Assembly (NCBI GenBank): GCA_946006915.1
Contig: CAMFZK010000017.1
Coordinates: 1-12,339 of the forward strand
From: an uncultured Clostridia bacterium
GTDB lineage: Bacteria > Bacillota > Clostridia > Oscillospirales > Acutalibacteraceae
Direction: 5' to 3'
DNA length: 12,339 nt
The position numbers and the translations under genes are program-made. This document shows positions 6,267 to 12,339 of this stretch, piece by piece. How positions within the stretch are numbered: position 1 is the first letter of the stretch; each line of letters begins with the position of its first letter. A model generated the notes under the pieces. The model was not told the DNA's origin. It saw nothing but the letters and a program-made list of their open reading frames with translations, and did no database searches.

Positions 6267-8452
6267 ACGCAGAAGAATTAAGAAATTTTAATGATTTAAA
6301 AAACCATATGGAAAATTTCGACACAGATTACGATTATGATATGGTAAAAAAAGCGTTCGAGTTTTGCGTTAATGCCCATAAAGGACAAAAGCGTGTTTCA
6401 AGCGAGGATTATTACTACCACCCCTATAATGTTGCAAAAATCGTTGTGTCTTTGGGAATGGATACCCAGTCGATAGTGGCTTCCCTTTTACACGATGTTG
6501 TAGAGGATACCGAAATCACCCTTGATGAAATAGCCGAAAAATTCGGCAAAGAGGTTGCTTTATTGGTGGACGGCGTTACCAAAATAGGACGGCTTAATTT
6601 TTCCACAAAAGAACAGCAACAAGCCGAAAGCATAAGAAAAATGCTTATAGCAATGGGTCAGGATATTAGGGTAATTATTATAAAACTTGCCGACCGTCTT
6701 CACAATATGCGTACTATTGACGCTATGCCCCCGCAAAAACAACGTGACAAATCTCTGGAAACTTTGGAAGTTTATGCTCCTATTGCACACCGTCTTGGTA
6801 TTCGCCCGGTTAAAGAGGAATTGGAAGACCTGGCAATTAAGCATTTGGACCCTGTGGCTTACAAAGAAATTGAAGAACTTTTAACCCACAGAAAACAACA
6901 CCGTGAACAAATTTTAGACGAAATAAAATGCCGTATAGAGGAGCGCCTGCGCGAAGAAATGCCGGGTGTTACCCTTTCTTTCCAAGGGCGTGTAAAATCT
7001 ATTCACGGAATATATCGTAAAATGTATGTTCAAAACAAGGATTTTGACGAAATTTACGATATTTATGCAATAAGAATTATAACCGATACGGTTGCGGACT
7101 GTTATAATATTTTAGGAATAATGCACGATATGTTCCGTCCCATACCCAATAGGTTTAAGGACTATATTTCAACCCCTAAACCCAATATGTATCAGTCACT
7201 TCACACAACGGTTATAAGCCGTGCGGGAATACCATTTGAAATTCAAATACGTACCTTTGAAATGCACCACACCGCCGAGTTCGGTATTGCGGCGCATTGG
7301 AAGTATAAAGAGGGTATTACCGATAACGACAAAAAAATGGAAGACCGTCTTGCCTGGATAAGGCAGATTATTGACAGTCAGGACACTTCGAACGACGCTA
7401 CCGAAATTATAAGAACCATTAAGGTAGATTTATCCCAAGAAGATGTATTTGCGGTTACCCCTAAAGGTGACGTTATAAATCTTCCTATGGGTGCTACGGT
7501 TGTGGACTTTGCGTTTGCCATTCACTCGGCAGTAGGTACACGTATGGTAGGAGCTAAAGTTGACGGTAAAATCGTACCCATAAACCACGTGGTTAAAACG
7601 GGTGAAGTAATAGAAATTCTAACCACCAACCAAGCGGGACACGGACCGAGCCGTGATTGGCTTAATATTGCCGTAACCTCCTCTGCCAAGGCAAAAATAC
7701 GTTCGTGGTTTAAGCGTGAAAAACGAAGTGAAAATATTGAAACCGGTAAAAATGAATTTGAAAAAGAATTAAGAAGAAATAATATAAACCTTAACCTTGA
7801 TGAAAACGCCGAATATATTGAAGAATTGGCTAAAAAGTACCGTGTTGCAAACGGCGAAGAATTCTTTGCGGCGATAGGTTACGGCGGAATTTTGCTTTCA
7901 AAAGTAATTCCCCGTGTTAAGGAAGACTTTAACCGCAAAACCGCCGCACAAAAGCAACCCGAAATTGTGCCGATTGAAGAAAAGGTTAAAAAATCTTCGG
8001 ACGGAGTAATAATTAAGGGAATAGATAACTGCCTTATTAAGTTTTCCAAATGCTGTAATCCGCTTCCCGGGGACGATATTATCGGCTTTATCACAAGGGG
8101 ACACGGCGTTTCCATTCACAAAAGGGATTGCAATAATGTTCCCCAAGATATAAATGCTTGCGAAGAACCCGACCGTTGGATTCCCGCCTTTTGGGACGGC
8201 AGTAAATCCGAATCCTTTATTTCCACCCTTAAAGCCATCGCTATTGACCGTGACGGTATTTTAATAGAGGTTATGAATGTCCTTAATAATATGCGTGTTC
8301 CGATTCACAGTATCAGTGCAAAACAAACCAAGGACGGTAACTGTGTTATTGTTATGACAATAAGTGCCGAAAGTGTAGAACATTTGAAGAGCATTATTTC
8401 AAAAATAGGAAAAGTTCCGCAAGTTTTCAATGTCGAAAGGATAAATCAGTAA
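6263..8452 (+). CDS. relA: Bifunctional (p)ppGpp synthetase/hydrolase Rel
   Basis: This is a full-length, 729-residue long RSH enzyme that makes and degrades the alarmone (p)ppGpp in response to uncharged tRNA on ribosomes. The HD hydrolase domain has the key residues His53, His77-Asp78 (LLHDVVEDT) and Asp144 (KLADRLHNMR). The synthetase domain spans about 235-350, with GRVKSIHGIYRKM at 242-254, YDIYAIRII at 265-273, NMYQSLHTTV at 308-317, and EIQIRT with Glu326. A TGS domain follows at about 393-455, then a zinc-finger-like region with Cys590, Cys597-Cys598 and Cys623 (KCCNPLPGD), and a C-terminal ACT domain at about 654-729. Both catalytic halves look intact, so it should be bifunctional and probably the main alarmone enzyme. 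The start overlaps recJ by ATGA, with AAAGGAG at 6248-6254 eight nt upstream. In B. subtilis apt lies between recJ and relA; here it is absent. Confidence 0.97.
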   Translation: MNAEELRNFNDLKNHMENFDTDYDYDMVKKAFEFCVNAHKGQKRVSSEDYYYHPYNVAKIVVSLGMDTQSIVASLLHDVVEDTEITLDEIAEKFGKEVALLVDGVTKIGRLNFSTKEQQQAESIRKMLIAMGQDIRVIIIKLADRLHNMRTIDAMPPQKQRDKSLETLEVYAPIAHRLGIRPVKEELEDLAIKHLDPVAYKEIEELLTHRKQHREQILDEIKCRIEERLREEMPGVTLSFQGRVKSIHGIYRKMYVQNKDFDEIYDIYAIRIITDTVADCYNILGIMHDMFRPIPNRFKDYISTPKPNMYQSLHTTVISRAGIPFEIQIRTFEMHHTAEFGIAAHWKYKEGITDNDKKMEDRLAWIRQIIDSQDTSNDATEIIRTIKVDLSQEDVFAVTPKGDVINLPMGATVVDFAFAIHSAVGTRMVGAKVDGKIVPINHVVKTGEVIEILTTNQAGHGPSRDWLNIAVTSSAKAKIRSWFKREKRSENIETGKNEFEKELRRNNINLNLDENAEYIEELAKKYRVANGEEFFAAIGYGGILLSKVIPRVKEDFNRKTAAQKQPEIVPIEEKVKKSSDGVIIKGIDNCLIKFSKCCNPLPGDDIIGFITRGHGVSIHKRDCNNVPQDINACEEPDRWIPAFWDGSKSESFISTLKAIAIDRDGILIEVMNVLNNMRVPIHSISAKQTKDGNCVIVMTISAESVEHLKSIISKIGKVPQVFNVERINQ

Positions 8453-8916
8453 TGAAAGCAGTTATTCAAAGGGTGAAAAACGCTTCTGTTTCGGTAGACG
8501 GTAAGGTTGTAGGCAGTTGTAATCACGGGTATATGATACTTGTTTGCGCTGTTGAGGATGACAGTTTGGAAGATGTCAACACCCTTGCTTACAAAGTTAC
8601 AAATTTACGTGTTTTTTGTGATGAAAACGGTAAAATGAATAAATCTGTTCTTGATGTAGAGGGTGAAGTTTTGGCAATTTCGCAGTTTACACTTTGCGCC
8701 GATGTTAAAAAGGGCAACCGTCCCTCATTTATTAAGGCATTAGAACCCCAAAAAGCCGAGGAATTTTACAACATTTTTTGCGAAAAATTGCGTGAAAACG
8801 GCATAAAAAGGGTAGAAAAAGGCATTTTTGGTGCAGATATGCAGGTTTCGCTTTTGAATGACGGACCTGTTACAATAATTTATGATACAGAAATTTGGAG
8901 AAAAAATGGAAATTAA
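8452..8916 (+). CDS. dtd: D-aminoacyl-tRNA deacylase
   Basis: This is a 154-residue DTD enzyme, close to the usual family length of about 145-150. It hydrolyses D-amino acids (and glycine mischarged on tRNA-Ala) from tRNA as a chiral proofreading step. It starts with the typical MKAVIQRVKNASVSVDG. It also has MNKSV at 62-66, the active-site SQFTL at 77-81, and the cross-subunit NDGPVTI at 136-142 with the Gly-cisPro pair at 138-139. The DTD fold acts as a homodimer. The start shares one base with the rel stop (TAATG), and AAAGGA at 8436-8441 is ten nt upstream. The rel-dtd pairing is widespread in Firmicutes and joins translation quality control to the stringent response. The last 11 nt overlap the following MBL gene in another frame. 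Confidence 0.97.
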   Translation: MKAVIQRVKNASVSVDGKVVGSCNHGYMILVCAVEDDSLEDVNTLAYKVTNLRVFCDENGKMNKSVLDVEGEVLAISQFTLCADVKKGNRPSFIKALEPQKAEEFYNIFCEKLRENGIKRVEKGIFGADMQVSLLNDGPVTIIYDTEIWRKNGN

Positions 8917-9520
8917 ACCTATACCGCTTAAAAATTTCGGTACTAACTGTTATCTTGTTTATACCGAAAAAACCACAATAGTAATAGACCCCGGTTCTTA
9001 TGACGTAAGAGTGGAAGAATATTTGCAAAACGCAAGGGAAAAGCAAAGAATTATTCTTTTAACCCATTGCCATTTTGACCATATTGCCGATGCCGAACGT
9101 TTAAGCAAAGCGACAGATACAAAAATTGCAATAGGTGCTATGGATAATGACGGTTTATCCGACCGAAATATAAATTTATGCAACCTTTTCGGTGCGGATG
9201 TTAAACCCTTTTCGGCAGATATTTTGTTGCAAGACTCGGAAGTTTTAATGGTAGGAGATATCGAAATTAAGGTTATAAACACCCCGGGTCACACCGTTGG
9301 CGGAGTTTGTTATTTGATCGGTCATAATCTGTTTTCGGGCGATACTTTGTTTAAATTAAGTATCGGCAGAACCGATTTTCCGAACGGCAGTTTTAAAACA
9401 CTTGAAACTTCGGTTAAAAAGATTTACAATTTGCCCGATGACACTAAGGTATATTCGGGACACGGCGAACCTACCTCAATCGGTTTTGAAAAGAAAAACA
9501 ATCCCTTTATAAGAGGTTAA
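8906..9520 (+). CDS. MBL-fold metallo-hydrolase, glyoxalase II-like
   Basis: This is a 204-residue cytoplasmic metallo-beta-lactamase-fold hydrolase. It has a complete binuclear metal site: T-HCHFDH with His54, His56, Asp58 and His59, then His129 in TPGHTVGG, Asp146 in FSGDTLF, and His186 in SGHGEPT. The short length and the GRTDFPNGS segment at 154-162 resemble YqgX/GloB-type hydroxyacylglutathione hydrolase-like proteins of Firmicutes, which lack the long C-terminal glutathione-binding domain. The true substrate, probably a thioester, is therefore unknown. The ATG at 8906 was chosen because GGAG at 8897-8900 is 5 nt upstream and because the MEIKPIPLKNFGTNCYL start is family-like. An in-frame ATG at 8882 would need a start deeper inside dtd. 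The gene overlaps dtd by 11 nt and sits 1 nt before hemZ. The family is sure; the reaction is not. Confidence 0.92.
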   Translation: MEIKPIPLKNFGTNCYLVYTEKTTIVIDPGSYDVRVEEYLQNAREKQRIILLTHCHFDHIADAERLSKATDTKIAIGAMDNDGLSDRNINLCNLFGADVKPFSADILLQDSEVLMVGDIEIKVINTPGHTVGGVCYLIGHNLFSGDTLFKLSIGRTDFPNGSFKTLETSVKKIYNLPDDTKVYSGHGEPTSIGFEKKNNPFIRG

Positions 9521-9521
9521 A

Positions 9522-10985
9522 ATGCAACTTTGTTTAATAAATAATTCTTTTAGATATGAAATTGAAAAGTTAATAAGAATTTTTCTGCCTTTTGAAAAAA
9601 TTGAAGTATCGGAAATGCCTGTTTTTGCTGATAACAGCGTTATTGCAGAAATAACCGAAAACACCGCAAAAGCAACCCTTTATTTTTGCGGTAATGCCTA
9701 TAATTCGGTCAAGAAAATAGAGCGAATAAACCAAAATACCGATAAGGACGCCGAACTGTTTTTGGCGCTTGCGGTTTACGATTGTTTTGTTTCTGCCACA
9801 AACTATAAACCCGATTGGGGAATTTTAACCGGTATTCGCCCTGCAAAACTGTTGTCCCGCCTTAAAAAGACAATGGGTGACGCTAACGCCGAAAATTACT
9901 TTAAAAACTATTTAATGGTAAACGATAAGAAACTTAATTTAACATTAGAGGCATTAAAAGGAGAGGGGGAAATTACCTCACTTTCAAAACCCGATTCCTT
10001 TAGTTTATATATTTCGGTTCCCTTTTGCCCTACAAGGTGCTCTTACTGTTCCTTTGTTTCCCATTCGGTAGAACACGCCGAAAAACTAATACCACAGTAT
10101 GTCGATTACTTGTGCAAAGAATTGGAAGTAACCGCAAAAATTGCAAAATTAAACAACCTACGGCTTGAAACTGTATATATGGGCGGCGGTACTCCTACCA
10201 CACTTTCACCTTTGCAGTTACATAAAGTTTTAAAAACTGTTGCGGATAATTTTGATTTATCGGGCGTTCGTGAATACACGGTAGAAGCCGGAAGACCCGA
10301 TACCGTGACAAAAGAGAAGTTAGAAGTTATTAAAAGTTTCGGTGTTACGAGAATCAGCATAAACCCGCAAACTATGAATGATGAAGTTTTAAAAACAATA
10401 GGCAGAAAACACACCGTAAAACAAACGGTAGAGGCATTTAATTTAGCAAGAGAATGCGGTTTTAACAACATAAATACAGACTTAATTGCGGGACTGCCTA
10501 ATGATACATTTGAAAGTTTTAAAAATACCGTAAATGAGGTAATAACTTTAAATCCCGAAAGTGTGACGGTTCATTCACTTTCTATGAAACGCTCTTCGGG
10601 TATGACCAGACTAAACCAAATACCCGATATTGAGGTAGGTAAAACCGCTTCAAAAATGGTGGATTTTGCGTATAACACTCTATCTCAAAACTGTATCCAC
10701 CCATATTATATGTATAGGCAAAGTAAAACCGTCGGCAATCTCGAAAACGTGGGTTATTCCAAAAAGGGTTACGAATCGCTTTATAATGTGTTCATTATGG
10801 ACGAAACACACACAATTCTCGCTTGCGGTGCTTCGGCGGTTACTAAACTCCGTCAACCGTTAGGGGACTACATAGAACGTATTTTTAATTACAAATACCC
10901 TTACGAATATATAAATAAATTTGACGAAATCTTAAACCGCAAAAACGGTATTAACGAATTTTACAATAAATATTTAATTCCTTGA
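9522..10985 (+). CDS. hemZ: HemZ-type coproporphyrinogen dehydrogenase-like radical SAM protein
   Basis: This is a 487-residue radical SAM enzyme of the HemN/HemW/HemZ group. The iron-sulfur cluster motif CPTRCSYC gives Cys169, Cys173 and Cys176, and the SAM-binding GGGTPTTL follows near residue 222. An N-terminal region of about 155 residues with GILTGIRPAKLL at 100-111 is characteristic of HemZ rather than HemN or HemW. The ISINPQTMNDEVLKTIGRKHT and TDLIAGLPNDT segments match the family core. B. subtilis HemZ is described as an oxygen-independent coproporphyrinogen dehydrogenase. No other haem gene is visible here, and many Clostridia with this gene lack a full haem pathway, so the substrate in this organism is uncertain. 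It starts 1 nt after the MBL stop with AAGAGG 5 nt upstream, and is the last gene of the recJ operon. A new promoter overlaps its stop codon, and no terminator was seen at its end. Confidence 0.9.
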   Translation: MQLCLINNSFRYEIEKLIRIFLPFEKIEVSEMPVFADNSVIAEITENTAKATLYFCGNAYNSVKKIERINQNTDKDAELFLALAVYDCFVSATNYKPDWGILTGIRPAKLLSRLKKTMGDANAENYFKNYLMVNDKKLNLTLEALKGEGEITSLSKPDSFSLYISVPFCPTRCSYCSFVSHSVEHAEKLIPQYVDYLCKELEVTAKIAKLNNLRLETVYMGGGTPTTLSPLQLHKVLKTVADNFDLSGVREYTVEAGRPDTVTKEKLEVIKSFGVTRISINPQTMNDEVLKTIGRKHTVKQTVEAFNLARECGFNNINTDLIAGLPNDTFESFKNTVNEVITLNPESVTVHSLSMKRSSGMTRLNQIPDIEVGKTASKMVDFAYNTLSQNCIHPYYMYRQSKTVGNLENVGYSKKGYESLYNVFIMDETHTILACGASAVTKLRQPLGDYIERIFNYKYPYEYINKFDEILNRKNGINEFYNKYLIP

Positions 10986-11010
10986 TTTGTTCTTTGATTT
11001 GTGGTAGAAT
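10982..11010 (+). promoter_or_regulatory. Sigma-A promoter of the zinc-ribbon gene with extended -10
   Basis: TTGATT (10982-10987, overlapping the hemZ stop), a 17-nt spacer and TAGAAT (11005-11010), with an extended -10 TGG at 11002-11004. The expected start is near 11017, just before a strong AAAGGAGGT ribosome site at 11024-11032. Read-through from hemZ is also possible because no terminator lies between. Confidence 0.75.
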
Positions 11011-11038
11011 TAGATAAATACTTAAAGGAGGTATTTTT

Positions 11039-11407
11039 ATGGATTTTTTAGATAACGCTATCGATAAAGCAAAAGAGGTTATGGATATTGCCTGTAAAAA
11101 AACAAATGAGGTTGTAAACACAGGCAAACAAAAGTTTGACGTTGCATCACTTCAAAACAAACGCTCAAAAGACTTTGAAAAATTAGGCGAAATTTATTAC
11201 AATTTAATTAAAGATACCGAAATAGGGGACGAGGATACTAAAATTTTGGTAGATGAAATTAACCGTAAAAACGCCAAAATTTCGGAAATTAAGCAAGAAT
11301 TAAACAACGCTAAATGTAAACGTATTTGTCCTGCCTGCGGTGCTGCCATTGATGAAAATGCAGTATTTTGTCAGGTATGCGGAATAAAACTTACATTTGA
11401 AGAATAA
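11039..11407 (+). CDS. Small coiled-coil and zinc-ribbon protein, function unknown
   Basis: This is a 122-residue soluble protein with no signal peptide or membrane segment. Residues 1-90 are rich in Lys, Glu, Asp and Asn and look fully helical, with a probable coiled coil between about 40 and 92. The C-terminal 30 residues form a zinc ribbon of the CPxCG...CxxCG type: Cys97, Cys100, Cys111 and Cys114. Such fused proteins are widespread in Clostridia, but I do not know a function; zinc ribbons of this kind often mediate protein or nucleic-acid contacts. It has a private promoter, one of the strongest ribosome binding sites in the window (AAAGGAGGT, 7 nt from the ATG), and its own terminator right after the stop. 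This points to substantial expression as a short transcript. The gene is real on composition and signals; its role is open. Confidence 0.88.
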   Translation: MDFLDNAIDKAKEVMDIACKKTNEVVNTGKQKFDVASLQNKRSKDFEKLGEIYYNLIKDTEIGDEDTKILVDEINRKNAKISEIKQELNNAKCKRICPACGAAIDENAVFCQVCGIKLTFEE

Positions 11408-11431
11408 TGGCTGATTTTTCAGCCATTTTTT
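11406..11431 (+). terminator. Intrinsic terminator after the zinc-ribbon gene
   Basis: Arms 11406-11414 and 11419-11427 (AATGGCTGA and its complement) pair over 9 bp around a TTTT loop, followed by T to 11431. The hairpin starts inside the stop codon of the zinc-ribbon gene and ends 14 nt before the next start codon. The downstream gene, with no visible promoter in the gap, would depend on read-through. Confidence 0.85.
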
Positions 11432-11445
11432 ATTAGGGAGAGAAT

Positions 11446-12144
11446 ATGGAAGAAGTAAAAATCGGAATAATAGTTGCCGATATTGACGAATACAAACCAT
11501 TTGCCGAAAAAATTAGGCAAGGCGAATATAGTGATTATTCTTTTTTAGGCAGAAAGGGTCACAAATTTTTTGTAAAAGGCAACCGAAAAAATGCACAAGT
11601 AATCTCAATTCTTTGCGGAATAGGTAAAGTAAATGCCGCCGCCGCCGCAATGCATTTAGTGGATATCGGCTGTGATTATATTTTAAATTACGGTCTTTCG
11701 GGCGGTGTTTCAGGCATACGAAGGGGTGAAATAACCACACCGAATAAGTTTTTGGAACACGATTTTGATTTAAGCGGAATCGGCTACAAACTTTGCGAAA
11801 AACCTCTGCAAAAGTATATTTACAATGCAGATGAGAATTTAATCGGCATTGCAAAAAAAATTATTCCCGAATTAAAGTTGGGTACTGCCGTTTCGGGCGA
11901 CCATTTTATATGCGACAATGAAGTTAGGAATAACTTGAAAGAAAACTTTAACGCAATGTCCTGCGATATGGAAACCGCCGCTATTGCCTATGTGTGCGAA
12001 TTTTCGGGTGTTCCGTTTTTGGCTTTAAGACGTATTTCGGACGATGCGGGTGCAGATGCCACAGAAGCTTACAGGGAAATGAATCTTTCGGGCGAAACTC
12101 TGCTTTGTGACTATATAATAGATATCATTAAGGAACTTGTATGA
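11446..12144 (+). CDS. Nucleoside phosphorylase-fold protein, 5'-methylthioadenosine/S-adenosylhomocysteine nucleosidase-like
   Basis: This is a 232-residue protein of the PNP_UDP_1 family (PF01048), closest in layout to MTA/SAH nucleosidases (MtnN/Pfs), which cleave adenine from methylthioadenosine and S-adenosylhomocysteine in methyl-cycle recycling. Visible features are the KIGIIVADIDEY start with Glu15 at the position of E. coli Glu12, CGIGKVNAAAAAMH at 57-70, GLSGG at 83-87, SGDHFI at 150-155, DMETAAIA with Glu176, and RRISDDA with Asp199. The catalytic acid residues are therefore in place, but the usual GTAGG and MEMEG motifs are altered. Substrate specificity may differ, and futalosine hydrolase or another N-ribosyl hydrolase is possible. 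GGAG at 11437-11440 is 5 nt from the ATG. The stop overlaps the flippase start by ATGA, suggesting coupled translation with a membrane exporter. No luxS or methionine-cycle gene is nearby. Confidence 0.82.
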   Translation: MEEVKIGIIVADIDEYKPFAEKIRQGEYSDYSFLGRKGHKFFVKGNRKNAQVISILCGIGKVNAAAAAMHLVDIGCDYILNYGLSGGVSGIRRGEITTPNKFLEHDFDLSGIGYKLCEKPLQKYIYNADENLIGIAKKIIPELKLGTAVSGDHFICDNEVRNNLKENFNAMSCDMETAAIAYVCEFSGVPFLALRRISDDAGADATEAYREMNLSGETLLCDYIIDIIKELV

Positions 12145-12339
12145 AAACCGAAAATAATACAAAACAAAACCTTGTGGGCAGCAGTTTAATACTGCTTGTT
12201 TCCACTGTTTTGGTTAAAATAATCGGTGCCGGCTTTAAAATACCGCTTGCCACAAACACCTTTTTGGGTGATTTGGGCTTTGGTTATTTTTCGGTTGCAT
12301 ACGATTTATTCACACCCTTTTACACCTTGGCGGTTTCGG
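12141..12339 (+). CDS. SpoVB/MurJ-like polysaccharide flippase (3' partial)
   Basis: The window holds only the first 66 residues of this membrane protein. After a short polar N-terminus (MKTENNTKQN), a first helix runs from about residue 11 to 35. It is followed by the IPLATNTFLGDLGFGYFSVAYDLF segment, the pattern at the start of the MOP-superfamily flippases that include SpoVB and MurJ-like lipid II and oligosaccharide transporters in Firmicutes. The ATG overlaps the nucleosidase stop (ATGA), with AAGGA at 12130-12134 six nt upstream. SpoVB acts in spore cortex synthesis in Bacillus, but Clostridia carry several paralogues, so a sporulation role cannot be assumed. The stop codon and most of the protein lie beyond the window. 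Confidence 0.8.
   Translation, partial: MKTENNTKQNLVGSSLILLVSTVLVKIIGAGFKIPLATNTFLGDLGFGYFSVAYDLFTPFYTLAVS

Noticed and set aside
8431..8437. Perfect 0A-box core TGTCGAA near the end of rel, upstream of dtd.
   Set aside because: It lies within coding sequence, no promoter is near it, and a 7-mer is expected by chance in 12 kb.
8882..8905. ATG at 8882 as start of the MBL hydrolase.
   Set aside because: It would add eight residues not typical of the family and has no ribosome site at proper spacing, whereas GGAG sits 5 nt before the ATG at 8906.
10106..10471. 121-codon minus-strand frame inside hemZ.
   Set aside because: It is antisense to the radical SAM core, with no recognisable motif or start signal.

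Overview
The window looks like core chromosome of a low-GC, Gram-positive, Clostridia-type Firmicute, possibly a gut Oscillospirales-like lineage. The reasons are a spo0A gene, the recJ-rel-dtd block typical of Firmicutes, AAAGGAGG-type ribosome binding sites, AT-rich promoters with extended -10 elements, and short U-tailed hairpin terminators. No rRNA, tRNA, CRISPR array, transposon or phage gene was seen. The species assignment is inference.

Layout. (1) At 3-2443 is a three-gene ABC uptake operon of the TrpXYZ type: substrate-binding protein (5' end outside the window), membrane permease and ATPase. It ends in a perfect 16-bp hairpin that also serves as the terminator of the convergent gene. 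(2) At 2484-3167, on the minus strand, is tcdA, the only minus-strand gene, which finishes the cyclic t6A modification of tRNA. (3) At 3168-3360 is a divergent control region with a good sigma-A promoter in each direction. (4) At 3361-4137 is spo0A, with its own terminator. (5) At 4254-10985 is a tight operon recJ - rel - dtd - MBL hydrolase - hemZ, driven by an extended -10 promoter, with overlaps or 1-nt gaps at every junction. It joins DNA repair, the stringent response, tRNA proofreading, a glyoxalase-II-like hydrolase and a radical SAM enzyme. (6) At 11039-11407 is a small coiled-coil and zinc-ribbon protein with its own promoter and a terminator. (7) At 11446-12339 are a nucleosidase of the MTA/SAH family and, overlapping it by ATGA, the start of a SpoVB/MurJ-like flippase that runs off the window.

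The most striking observation is in Spo0A. The residue at the position of the phospho-accepting aspartate (Asp56 of B. subtilis Spo0A, same number here) is glutamate, while the rest of the receiver pocket and the DNA-binding domain look intact. This suggests a sporulation master regulator that is not switched by the usual phosphorelay. Other points of interest are the absence of tryptophan from all three proteins of the Trp-type transporter, the loss of apt from between recJ and rel, Spo0A-box-like sites in the spo0A/tcdA divergent region, and a terminator just in front of the nucleosidase gene with no visible promoter of its own.
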